From Streptomyces varsoviensis (GTDB lineage Bacteria > Actinomycetota > Actinomycetes > Streptomycetales > Streptomycetaceae): a DNA stretch of 42,165 nt. Positions within the stretch are counted from its first letter, which is position 1, and every line of letters starts with the position of its first letter. Shown here in pieces: positions 8,812-16,751 of the stretch. The stretch covers positions 1 through 42,165 of the forward strand of contig NZ_JOBF01000038.1 in the NCBI RefSeq assembly GCF_000718635.1, written 5' to 3'. The position numbers and the translations under genes were made by a program. Below the pieces are notes generated by a model that saw only the letters and a program-made list of their open reading frames with translations, did not search any database and was not told the DNA's origin.

Positions 8812-9879
8812 TCAGGGGGTGATCTGGACCTGGCTGTGGTCGCCGAGGACGAGGCGGTGGGCGCGGGGCGCGCGGGCGGCGCCGGTCACCCGGACCGTAC
8901 GGCCGATGAGGGAGCCCTCGATCCGGCCGACGCCCTCGATGCGGGAGCCGTCGAGCACGATGGAGAACTCCACCTCGCTGTCGCTGATCAGGCAGCCGTC
9001 GGCGACCGAGGTGGAGGGGCCGATGTAGGAGTCGCGCACGACGCTGCCCGCGCCGATGACGGCCGGGCCCACGATCCGGGAGCGGACGACGCTGGCGCCC
9101 TCCTCGACCCGTACCCGGCCGACGAGTTCGCTGTCCGCGTCGACCGTGCCGAGCACGGCGGGCGGCATGGCTTCGAGCACGGTGCGGTTGACCTCCAGCA
9201 TGTCGGTGACGTTGCCGGTGTCCTTCCAGTAGCCGCTGATGACGGTGGAGCACACGGAGCGGCCGTCCTCGACGAGCCACTGGATGGCGTCCGTTATCTC
9301 CAACTCGCCGCGCGCGGAGGGGGTGATGGACCGTACGGCCTCGTGCACGGCGGACGTGAAGAGGTAGACGCCGACGAGCGCGAGGTCGCTGCGCGGCGCG
9401 CTGGGCTTCTCCTCCAGCCGCAGCACGGCGCCGTCCGGGTCGAGTTCGGCGACCCCGAAGGCGCTGGGGTCGTCCACCTTGGTCAGCAGGATTCGGGCGT
9501 CGGGGCGGGTCGCGCGGAACTCCTCGACCAGTTCGGTGATGCCGCCCACGACGAAGTTGTCGCCGAGGTACATCACGAAGTCGTCGTCGCCGAGCCAGTC
9601 ACGGGCGATGAGCACGGCGTGCGCCAGGCCCAGGGGCCGTGCCTGCGGCAGATAGCTGACGCGGGCCCCGAAGCGGGAACCGTCGCCGACCGCCGCCCGG
9701 ATCTCCGCCTCCGTGTCGCCGACGACGATGCCGATGTCGGTGATCCCGGCGGCGACGAGCGACTCGATGCCGTAGAAGAGCACGGGCTTGTTGGCGACGG
9801 GGACGAGCTGCTTGGCCGCGGTGTGCGTGATGGGGCGCAGCCTGCTGCCGGTGCCTCCGGAGAGGACAAGTGCCTTCAT
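8812..9879 (-). CDS. rmlA: Glucose-1-phosphate thymidylyltransferase, long form (RmlA)
   Basis: First step of dTDP-sugar synthesis: glucose-1-phosphate plus dTTP gives dTDP-glucose and pyrophosphate. The protein has 355 residues. The nucleotidyltransferase domain begins LSGGTGSRLRPIT and contains KQLVPVANKPV and YLGDNF. The last ~100 residues form a hexapeptide left-handed beta-helix-like tail (VGRVRVEEGASV, GPAVIGAGSVV, GPSTSVADGC). This long type resembles StrD-like enzymes of actinomycete secondary-metabolite clusters more than the ~290-residue cell-wall type. ATG 9879 is chosen because the family N-terminus MKALVLSGG starts there and AAGGA lies about 10 bases upstream, inside the end of the exporter gene. 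The gap to the exporter gene is 7 bases. Confidence 0.95.
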   Translation of the reverse strand: MKALVLSGGTGSRLRPITHTAAKQLVPVANKPVLFYGIESLVAAGITDIGIVVGDTEAEIRAAVGDGSRFGARVSYLPQARPLGLAHAVLIARDWLGDDDFVMYLGDNFVVGGITELVEEFRATRPDARILLTKVDDPSAFGVAELDPDGAVLRLEEKPSAPRSDLALVGVYLFTSAVHEAVRSITPSARGELEITDAIQWLVEDGRSVCSTVISGYWKDTGNVTDMLEVNRTVLEAMPPAVLGTVDADSELVGRVRVEEGASVVRSRIVGPAVIGAGSVVRDSYIGPSTSVADGCLISDSEVEFSIVLDGSRIEGVGRIEGSLIGRTVRVTGAARAPRAHRLVLGDHSQVQITP

Positions 9880-9886
9880 GAGGGGG

Positions 9887-12800
9887 TCATCCTTGGGTGA
9901 CGGGGGCGGACGCGGTGTCGGTCGCGGTGCTCTCTGCGGTGGCGTCGGTGTGCACGGTGTGCTCGGTGTGCTCGGCCGCGGTGCCGGCGGTCGCCGCCTG
10001 GTGCCGCCACAGCCGTGCGTACGGCCCGTCGGCGGCCAGCAGCGCCTCGTGCGGGCCCTGTTCGGCGACGCGGCCGTCGGCGAGGACGACGATCCGGTCC
10101 GCGCGGGCGGCCGTGGCGAGCCGGTGGGCGACCACGACGGTCGTACGGCCGGTGGCGAGCCGGTCCCCGGCGTCGAGGACGCTCCGCTCGGTGGCCGGGT
10201 CGAGCGCGGCCGTCGCCTCGTCGAGGAGCAGCAGGCCGGGGGAGACGAGTTCGGCGCGGGCCAGCGCGATGAGCTGCCGCTGCCCGGCGGACAGGCTCGC
10301 GCCGCGCTCGCCGACCGGCTGCCGGAAGCCGTACGGCTGGGCGGCCACGGCGGGCAGCGCGCCCACCACCCGTACCGCGGCCTCGACCTCGCCGTCGCTC
10401 GCCTCCGGCCGCCCGTAGCGGACGTTGGCGGCGATGTCGCCGGTGAACAGGTGGGCCTCCTGGGGCACGACGCCCAGCAGCCGGCGGTACGCGGACGGCT
10501 CGTAGTCCTTGATGTCCGCGCCGTCGACCAGGACCCGGCCCTCGCTCGCGTCGTAGAACCGGGCGAGGAGCTTGACGACGGTGGACTTACCCGCACCCGT
10601 CGCGCCGACGAGCGCCACCGTCTCGCCGGGCGTCACGCGCAGGCTGACGCCCGCCAGGGAGGGCCGCTCCGCGCCGGGGTAGCGGTGGGTGACGTCGCGC
10701 AGCTCGATCTCGCCGCGCAGCCGGTCCGGCACGGGCGCGGGGTGCTCGGCGGGCGGTACGGAGGCCGGTACGCGCAGCAGTTCCACGGTGCGGCGCAGCC
10801 CGACGGACGCCTGCTGGTAGCTGTCGAAGGCGAGGGACAGTTGCTGCACGGGCGCGAAGAACATGCCCAGGTAGAGCATGAAGGCGACGAGCACGCCGGG
10901 GCTCAGCGAGCCGTCCGCGACCCAGCCCGCCCCCACCAACAGGGCGAGGACCTTGGAGAGTTCGGCGGTGAGGTTGATGCTGGGGAAGTAGACGGCGGCG
11001 TAGCGCTGCGCCTTCAGCCGGGCGGTGCGGTAGCTCTCGGAGAGCTTCCCGAACGCCTCGGCGGTGTGGCCCTCGCGGTTCTGCGACTGGGCGACGCGCA
11101 GCCCGGTGACGTTCTCCTGGAGGCTGGAGTTGACCTCGCCGACGCGCAGCCGGGCGTCGGTGTACGCGGCCGAGGAGAGCCGCCAGAAGACGGCCGTGGC
11201 GATGAGGACGAGCGGCAGCAGGGCGAGCGCCGTGAGCGCCAGCGACACGTCGACGGCGAGCATCGCGACGACCGCCGCGCACAGCGTCGCGAGCGCCGCG
11301 ACGGCGGTGAGCAGGTTGGTCTGGAGGAACGCGGAGAGCGCGTCGATGTCGTTGACCATCCGCGTCATGATCTGGCCGCCGCGCTCGCGCTCGTAGAAGT
11401 CCAGCCCCAGCCGCTGGAGTTGGGCGAACGTGCGGACGCGCAGCCCGTACAGCACGCGCTCCCCGGCGCGCCGGGTGACGCGGGCCTGGAGGTTGAGCGC
11501 GAGCCAGCCGCCCGCGACGACGAGGAGGGCGAAGAGGGCGGTGGTGGCCAGTACCCGGCCGTCGCCGGCGTCCACGCCCGCGTCGAGGCCGTGCCGTACG
11601 AGCAGGGGCAGCGCGATGGTCGCGAGGGAGTCGGCGGCGACCAGGGCGAGGCCGAGCAGCAGGGCGGCGCGCACCGGCTTCAGCAGGCGGGAGAGGCGGA
11701 ACCGCGGGTCGGGGGAGCGGAGTTCGCGTTCGTCGAGGCGCGGGTCGTCGGTCGGTTTGTCGGTCGGCTCGTCGGTCGGTTCGCCGGCCGGCGCGGGGGC
11801 CGTGCCGGTGTCGGGCTCGGGCCACAGCTCCGGCGTGGTGCCGTCGGCCGCCGGGCGGTCGGCGGCGGGGCCGACCGGCGTGTCGATCGAGTCGCCGGGC
11901 CCGGAGAGGAGTTCGCGGAAGAGCGCGCAGCGCGCCAGCAGTTCGGCCTCGGTGCCGGTGTCCACGACGCGCCCGCCGTCGAGCACGGCGATGCGGTCGG
12001 CGAGGGCGAGGGTGGAGCGGCGGTGGGCGATGAGCAGGGTCGTACGGGCGGTGGTGACGGCCCGCAGCGTGGCCTGGATGGCGGCCTCGGTGACGGCGTC
12101 GACGGCGGAGGTGGCGTCGTCGAGGACGAGGACGCGGGGATCGGCGAGGAGCGCGCGGGCCAGGACGACGCGCTGGCGCTGGCCGCCGGAGAGGGTCAGG
12201 CCCCGTTCGCCGACCTCGGTGGCGTAGCCGTCGGGCAGCCGGGAGATGAAGCCGTGCGCCTCGGCGGCCTCGGCGGCGGCCCGTACCTGCTCGTCGGTGG
12301 CGTCCGGGCGGCCGTAGGCGATGTTGTCCCGGAGCGAGCAGGAGAAGAGGAACGGCTCCTCGAACACCACGCCGATCGTGGCGCGCAGGGAGGCCAGGGT
12401 CAGTTCGCGGACGTCGGCGCTCGCGTCGGGCGGGCCGACGCGCACCGAGCCGTGCTGCGGGTCGTAGAAGCGGGCGAGGAGCAGGGAGACGGTGGACTTG
12501 CCGGAGCCGGAGGGGCCGACCAGCGCGAGCGTCTCGCCGGGCCGCACCGCGAGCGACGCCCCGTCCAGGACCGGGTCGCTCGGCGCGTACCCGAACCGCA
12601 CGTCCCGCAGCTCGATCCCCACCGGCCCGGCCGGGGCCTCGCGGGCGTCCGGCGCCTCGGTGATCTCGGGCTGGGCGTCGACGAGTTCGTAGACCCGCTC
12701 GGCGGCGGCGCGGGCCTGGTGCGCGGTGACGAGGAAGCTCGCGAAGAGCCGGGCGGGCCCGGCGAGCAGCGCCAGATAGGCGGCGAAGGCGAGGAACGTG

Positions 12801-13636
12801 CCGAGGTCGACGCTGCCGCGCAGCGCCAGCCAGCCGCCGAGCGCGAGCACCCCGACCTGGCCGAGGGCGGGGAGCGCGGACATGGTGGCGGTCGCGGTGG
12901 CCTGGATGCGGGCGACGCGCACCCGGCGGCCGAACAGGGCGCGGGCGGCGCGCGCGAGCCGGTCGGTCTCGCGCTCCTCCTGCCCGAAGCCCTTGACGAC
13001 GCGGACGCCGGTGACGGCCTCCTCGACGTGCTCGGCGATCTCGGCCGCGCCCGCCTGGGCCGCACGCGTCGCCGGTACGAGCCGGGTGCGGCTGCGGGCG
13101 GCGACCCAGGCGGTGGCGGGGACGACGGTCAGCGCGACGAGGGTGAGCAGGGGGGAGAGCCAGAGCATCGCGCCGACCGCGACGAGGAAGAGCGCACTGG
13201 TGCCCAGCGGGATGGGCAGCATGCCGAGCATCATCTGTACTTGCTGGAGGTCGCTGTTGGCGCGGGAGACGACCTGGCCGGTGCGGAGCGCGTCCTGTTT
13301 GATCCCGTCGAGCCGCTGCACGGAGGAGAAGACCTCGGTGCGGAGCTGGTGCTGCACGCCCAGGGCGAGCTTGCCGGCGGCGTACCGGCGGGTGAACTCC
13401 GCGCCGAACTGGACCAGCGCGAGCGCGGTGAGCGCCGCCGCCAGCCAGCCGATGCGGCCGGTGTTCCCGGCGACGGCGTCGTTGACGCCGAGCCGGGCGA
13501 GGAGCGGCCCGATGGCCTCAAGACCCGTTCCCAGAACGGAACTCAGTGCTACTGCGAGGAGAAGTCGAGGGTGGTGGCGGCACGCGGCGCCGAGCCTGCG
13601 TATCCAGCCGGGGGTTGTTGTTGAGCTGCTGGGCAC
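9887..13636 (-). CDS. Tandem ABC exporter, IroC-like (probable glyco-siderophore efflux)
   Basis: A 1249-residue single-chain exporter arranged TMD-NBD-TMD-NBD. NBD1 has Walker A GPSGSGKST near residue 373, signature LSGGQRQR and Walker B VLVLDDATSAVD, with Asp in place of the catalytic Glu. NBD2 has Walker A GATGAGKST near residue 1010, signature LSAGQRQL and Walker B LLLLDEATAALD. An acidic linker with PTDEPTDKPTDDP repeats joins the halves near residue 640. From family knowledge, fused exporters of this size include IroC, the salmochelin exporter; the adjacent IroB-like and Fes-like genes support that reading. GTG 13636 has no Shine-Dalgarno sequence; a TANNNT box six bases upstream, overlapping an iron box, suggests a leaderless iron-repressed start. 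First gene of the operon running through rmlABDC to the permeases. Export of another compound is possible. Confidence 0.9.
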   Translation of the reverse strand: MPSSSTTTPGWIRRLGAACRHHPRLLLAVALSSVLGTGLEAIGPLLARLGVNDAVAGNTGRIGWLAAALTALALVQFGAEFTRRYAAGKLALGVQHQLRTEVFSSVQRLDGIKQDALRTGQVVSRANSDLQQVQMMLGMLPIPLGTSALFLVAVGAMLWLSPLLTLVALTVVPATAWVAARSRTRLVPATRAAQAGAAEIAEHVEEAVTGVRVVKGFGQEERETDRLARAARALFGRRVRVARIQATATATMSALPALGQVGVLALGGWLALRGSVDLGTFLAFAAYLALLAGPARLFASFLVTAHQARAAAERVYELVDAQPEITEAPDAREAPAGPVGIELRDVRFGYAPSDPVLDGASLAVRPGETLALVGPSGSGKSTVSLLLARFYDPQHGSVRVGPPDASADVRELTLASLRATIGVVFEEPFLFSCSLRDNIAYGRPDATDEQVRAAAEAAEAHGFISRLPDGYATEVGERGLTLSGGQRQRVVLARALLADPRVLVLDDATSAVDAVTEAAIQATLRAVTTARTTLLIAHRRSTLALADRIAVLDGGRVVDTGTEAELLARCALFRELLSGPGDSIDTPVGPAADRPAADGTTPELWPEPDTGTAPAPAGEPTDEPTDKPTDDPRLDERELRSPDPRFRLSRLLKPVRAALLLGLALVAADSLATIALPLLVRHGLDAGVDAGDGRVLATTALFALLVVAGGWLALNLQARVTRRAGERVLYGLRVRTFAQLQRLGLDFYERERGGQIMTRMVNDIDALSAFLQTNLLTAVAALATLCAAVVAMLAVDVSLALTALALLPLVLIATAVFWRLSSAAYTDARLRVGEVNSSLQENVTGLRVAQSQNREGHTAEAFGKLSESYRTARLKAQRYAAVYFPSINLTAELSKVLALLVGAGWVADGSLSPGVLVAFMLYLGMFFAPVQQLSLAFDSYQQASVGLRRTVELLRVPASVPPAEHPAPVPDRLRGEIELRDVTHRYPGAERPSLAGVSLRVTPGETVALVGATGAGKSTVVKLLARFYDASEGRVLVDGADIKDYEPSAYRRLLGVVPQEAHLFTGDIAANVRYGRPEASDGEVEAAVRVVGALPAVAAQPYGFRQPVGERGASLSAGQRQLIALARAELVSPGLLLLDEATAALDPATERSVLDAGDRLATGRTTVVVAHRLATAARADRIVVLADGRVAEQGPHEALLAADGPYARLWRHQAATAGTAAEHTEHTVHTDATAESTATDTASAPVTQG

Positions 13637-13640
13637 GTGA

Positions 13641-13659
13641 TTAGCTTAGGCTTACCTAA
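13641..13659. promoter_or_regulatory. Iron box (DtxR/IdeR/DmdR operator)
   Basis: TTAGCTTAGGCTTACCTAA matches 17 of 19 positions of the actinobacterial iron-box consensus TTAGGTTAGGCTAACCTAA (consensus recalled from the family). It lies between the divergent exporter operon and the glycosyltransferase arm, and covers the apparent -10 of the exporter promoter. Iron-loaded repressor bound here would block the exporter-rml-permease operon and could also block the plus-strand arm. Confidence 0.88.
13643..13648 (-). promoter_or_regulatory. Putative -10 element of the exporter operon (leaderless)
   Basis: On the minus strand TAAGCT (TANNNT) is followed by exactly six bases and then the GTG start at 13636. 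It lies entirely inside the iron box. No ribosome-binding site precedes the GTG, so a leaderless mRNA is the simplest reading. Confidence 0.5.
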
Positions 13660-13786
13660 GTAAGGGTCGCCACGTTCTCCGTGTGACCTCGGCCACACTC
13701 GCCCCGCGTGCGCCGCCATGCGCCTCCGACCGGTCATCACCCAGGCCCGGCAGGCGATATGACGGTGCGTCGGGGAGGAAAGCAGG

Positions 13787-14953
13787 TTGTCGATGCGTGT
13801 CCTGTTCGCCGGACCGCCGTTCTTCGGACTCCTCTATCCGATGGTTCCGCTCGCCCAGGCGTTCCGCGCCGCGGGCCACGACGTCCTCGTGGGCACCTGC
13901 GGAAAGGCCGCCGGGCACGCCGCGCACGCCGGCCTCCCGGCCCTCGACTGCGCGCCCGGCATCGGCCCCGACGCCCTCTACGCCGACATGGAGAAGCGTC
14001 GCGACCGCAAACCGCCGTCCCCGGGCGAGGCCGGCGAACCGCCCAAGGGGAAGGGCTTCTCCTTCTTCAGCGACGAAATGGCCGACACCATGGTCGACCT
14101 CGGCCGGCAGTGGCGCCCCGACCTCGTCGTGCACACCCCCAACGGCGTCGTCGGCCAGCTCGTCGCCACCCGCCTCGGCGTACCGTCCGTCCTGCACGCC
14201 GTCGGCTTCGGCCACACCGGACGGCACGTCGCCATGATGAACGACGCCCTCGCCGACGGCTACGCCCGCCACGGCCTCGACGGCCCCGACCCCATCGCCG
14301 CCTGGCTCGACGTCACCCCGCCCAGCATGAGCGTCGCCGCCGAACCGCGCACCCGCCCCATGCGCTACGTCCCCTACAACGGCGGCAGTTCGCTCCCGCA
14401 CTGGCTCTTCGAGGACCGCAAGCGGCCACGCGTCGCCGTCACCCTCGGCACGGTGCGCCCCGTCGTCGACGGCGTCTCGCCCCTCCAATGGGTCGTGGAC
14501 GCGGCCCGCGCCACCGACGCCGAGTTCGTGCTCGCCCTCGGCGGCGCCGACCTCACCGCGCTCGGCCCGCTCCCCGAGAACGTACGCCCCGTGGACTGGA
14601 CACCGCTCGGCGCGCTCCTCGCCGCCAGTGACGCCGTCGTCCACCACGGCGGCGCCGGCACCACCCTCACCGCCCTCGACTCGGGCCTCCCGCAGATCGT
14701 CCTCGGCGAGGGCGCCGACCGCCCCGCCAACGCCGCCGCCGTACGCACCCGCGGCTGCGGCCTCGTCCCCGGTGCCGACGGCGGTCCCGGCGGGCTCGCC
14801 CCGGACGCCGAACTCATCCAGCGGCTCCTGGAGGACGACGACCTGCGCACGGCCGCGCGCGAAACGGCGGAGGAAATGGCCGCCATGCCGAGCCCGTCCG
14901 AAACGGCGGCGCGGCTGGTCGAACTGGCGCTGACGCAGGGCAGGCACCGATGA
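13787..14953 (+). CDS. iroB: IroB-like C-glycosyltransferase (GT1/GT28-type fold)
   Basis: Predicted cytosolic glycosyltransferase of 388 residues, closely resembling IroB, which C-glycosylates enterobactin to salmochelin. Landmarks are LFAGPPFFGLLYPMVPLAQAF at the N-terminus, FSFFSDEMAD, VGFGHT, WLDVTPPSMS, RYVPYNGG, the donor-binding VHHGGAGTTLTAL (H286-H287) and GEGADRPANA. W271 and D311 keep the 40-residue spacing of two residues reported to matter in IroB (W264, D304, from memory). The region matching its His-His pair (H65-H66) reads Asp-Met here. TTG 13787 is preferred because GGAGG (13774-13778) lies 8 bases upstream; ATG 13793 gives 14 bases and loses two residues. IroB uses UDP-glucose, but the adjacent rmlABCD suggests a dTDP-deoxysugar donor here, which is inference. 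Confidence 0.88.
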   Translation: MSMRVLFAGPPFFGLLYPMVPLAQAFRAAGHDVLVGTCGKAAGHAAHAGLPALDCAPGIGPDALYADMEKRRDRKPPSPGEAGEPPKGKGFSFFSDEMADTMVDLGRQWRPDLVVHTPNGVVGQLVATRLGVPSVLHAVGFGHTGRHVAMMNDALADGYARHGLDGPDPIAAWLDVTPPSMSVAAEPRTRPMRYVPYNGGSSLPHWLFEDRKRPRVAVTLGTVRPVVDGVSPLQWVVDAARATDAEFVLALGGADLTALGPLPENVRPVDWTPLGALLAASDAVVHHGGAGTTLTALDSGLPQIVLGEGADRPANAAAVRTRGCGLVPGADGGPGGLAPDAELIQRLLEDDDLRTAARETAEEMAAMPSPSETAARLVELALTQGRHR

Positions 14954-15330
14954 GGGGCGGGTCTGGTGGGGCTGGTGGATATGGCGCGTCTGGTGGGGTC
15001 GATTGGGCCGGTGGGTATGGCGAGCCCGGCAGGTCAGGCGGGTCCGGCAGGTTCGATGGGTATGACGGGGCGTTCGGGGCGGGGGCCGGGCCCGGTTCCG
15101 GGGGCGCCGGGCGCGGCCCGGCCGGCGGGTACGGGGCGGTCGCGCCCGTGAGCGCGTCGCTCGCCTCGGGCGGCAGCGGCCGTACGGGCGCGGGGTCGGC
15201 CCGCGAGGGCTCCGAGGCGGCAGCCGGAGCGGCGGTGGGGCCGGTCGCCGGACCCGCTGCCGGGCCGGTCGCCGGGCCCGCGACTCGGCAGGTCGCCGAC
15301 TCGGTCGCGGGGGTCGGCGTCGCGCTCATG
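14950..15330 (+). other. Low-complexity Gly-rich coding segment of the esterase gene
   Basis: This segment encodes GGYGASGG, GRSGGSG and PVAGPAAGPVAGP runs. Up to about 15060, third codon positions are often T or A (TCT, GGT, GCT, TAT, GAT), unlike the C/G bias of the rest of the gene. That points to a recently expanded repeat, or to a segment that is not translated. Confidence 0.6.
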
Positions 15331-16641
15331 GCCGCGCGGCAACTCGGCGTGGGCGCGGACAAACCGCCGCTCTCCCCTCGGCCCGCACCCGTCGAGACCA
15401 CCGAGAGCCCCCGGCTGGCGCGGCTCGCCCGCGACATGGCGGCGGCCCGGTCCTGGAACGCGCGGAGCACCGTGCTCGACGCGTTCTGGGGCGAGGTGCG
15501 GACCACAGGCGCGCCGCTGATCGAGACGATCGAGGGCGACCCCGGGCATCGGGCCGTCACCTTCCTGTGGCGCGGCGACACCGACACCCGGCAGGTCCTG
15601 CTGCTCGTCAACCGGCTCCTCGACCGCTGCGACCTCGCGGCCAGCCTCATGCGCCGGCTCCCCGGCACGGACGTCTGGCACCTCACCTACCGGCTCCGCG
15701 CAGACCACCGCGGCTCGTACCGCATCGCCCCCGACACCACCGGTTTCGACCGCTCAGAACTGGAACGCCTCGCCGACACCGCCGTACCGGACCCCTTCAA
15801 CCCCCGTACGGTCCCGACCCGTTGGCACGGACGCCCCGGATCGGCCTTCGAGCTGCCCGAGGCTCCGGCGCGTCCCTGGGAGGCCCGCCGCGACGGCGTC
15901 GCACGCGGGACCGTACGGCGGTACCACCTCGCGAGCGCGGCACTCGGCTCGGAACGCGAGGTGTGGAGGTACGTACCGCCCGAGACCGACTCGCCCGGCG
16001 CTGGCACGGCCGGCGCTGAGACGGCCCGCGCTGAGACGGACGTGCTGGTCCTCCTCGACGGTGACATGTGGTTCGGCCAGATTGGCATCGAGGACACGCT
16101 GGACAACCTCATCGCCGACGGCGCCATCCCGCCACTGACCGTGCTCGCCCCGCACGCCGTCGACAACCCCACCCGTAGAAGGGAGTTCGGCGGAAACCCC
16201 GCCTACGTCGACTTCCTCGCCGCCGAACTGCTCCCCTGGGCGGCGGCCCGGCTGCCCGTCACCGACGACCCGGCCCGTACCGTCATCGCCGGCCAGAGCC
16301 TCGGCGGGCTGACCGCCCTGTACGCCGGGTACTCCGCGCCGTACCGCTTCGGCAACGTGCTCGCCCAGTCCTCCTCGCTCTGGTGGCGACCGGCCGACGA
16401 ACTGCCGGGCGACACGCCGTGGATGACGCGCCGTTACCTCGAAGGGGCGCCGCGCGAACTGCGGTTGCGCCTCGATGTCGGGCTTCATGAGTGGGGCATG
16501 CTCGAACAGACCCGCGAACTGCGCTCCGCGCTGCGCGCACGCGGCTACGACGTCAGCGGAACGGACTTCAACGGCGGTCACGACTACGTGTGTTGGTCGG
16601 TGGCGCTCGCCGATGGCCTGGTCAGGCTGCTGGGCCGCTGA
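14950..16641 (+). CDS. fes: Ferri-catecholate siderophore esterase (Fes/IroD-like) with a Gly-rich N-terminal extension
   Basis: Predicted cytosolic esterase that hydrolyses the ester backbone of an imported ferric catecholate (enterobactin or salmochelin type) to release iron. Of 563 residues, about 1-145 are Gly/Ala/Ser-rich low complexity with no signal peptide. An N-terminal Fes-type domain follows from about residue 165 (VTFLWRGDTDT, MRRLPGTDVWHLTYRL). The C-terminal esterase domain has LVLLDGDMWF, the nucleophile in GQSLGG (S450) and the catalytic His in GGHDYVCW (H544). ATG 14950 overlaps the glycosyltransferase stop (ATGA), implying coupling. The extension has unusual third-codon positions, so a later start (for example GTG 15149) remains possible. 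The esterase implies the scaffold is a serine-trilactone or similar ester. Confidence 0.9.
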   Translation: MRGGSGGAGGYGASGGVDWAGGYGEPGRSGGSGRFDGYDGAFGAGAGPGSGGAGRGPAGGYGAVAPVSASLASGGSGRTGAGSAREGSEAAAGAAVGPVAGPAAGPVAGPATRQVADSVAGVGVALMAARQLGVGADKPPLSPRPAPVETTESPRLARLARDMAAARSWNARSTVLDAFWGEVRTTGAPLIETIEGDPGHRAVTFLWRGDTDTRQVLLLVNRLLDRCDLAASLMRRLPGTDVWHLTYRLRADHRGSYRIAPDTTGFDRSELERLADTAVPDPFNPRTVPTRWHGRPGSAFELPEAPARPWEARRDGVARGTVRRYHLASAALGSEREVWRYVPPETDSPGAGTAGAETARAETDVLVLLDGDMWFGQIGIEDTLDNLIADGAIPPLTVLAPHAVDNPTRRREFGGNPAYVDFLAAELLPWAAARLPVTDDPARTVIAGQSLGGLTALYAGYSAPYRFGNVLAQSSSLWWRPADELPGDTPWMTRRYLEGAPRELRLRLDVGLHEWGMLEQTRELRSALRARGYDVSGTDFNGGHDYVCWSVALADGLVRLLGR

Positions 16642-16751
16642 CGCATACGGCGCACTGGACCAGCGCCGAACCACACTCCGTACGCCACCCGTACACCATC
16701 CGTACGACCCCCATCGACAGACACCAAGTTTCCATCCAAGGAGCAACACCC

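Noticed and set aside
9880..10596. Continuation of the rmlA frame upstream to 10596
   Set aside because: It lies within the exporter gene on the same strand with shadow-type composition; the conserved RmlA N-terminus starts at 9879.
9788..13624. 1278-residue plus-strand open frame opposite the exporter
   Set aside because: A long antisense frame is expected in high-GC DNA; its composition (Gly/Glu/Asp/Val-rich, no hydrophobic or catalytic motifs) is that of a shadow, while the minus strand encodes two complete ABC units.
13759..13786. ATG at 13759 as the start of the glycosyltransferase
   Set aside because: It is not in the glycosyltransferase frame, and a strong GGAGG precedes TTG 13787.
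14966..15151. Short collagen-like open frame (repeating G-x-x) in another frame within the esterase N-terminal region
   Set aside because: It arises from the same Gly-rich repeat DNA read in a different frame, has no ribosome-binding site, and overlaps the esterase gene.
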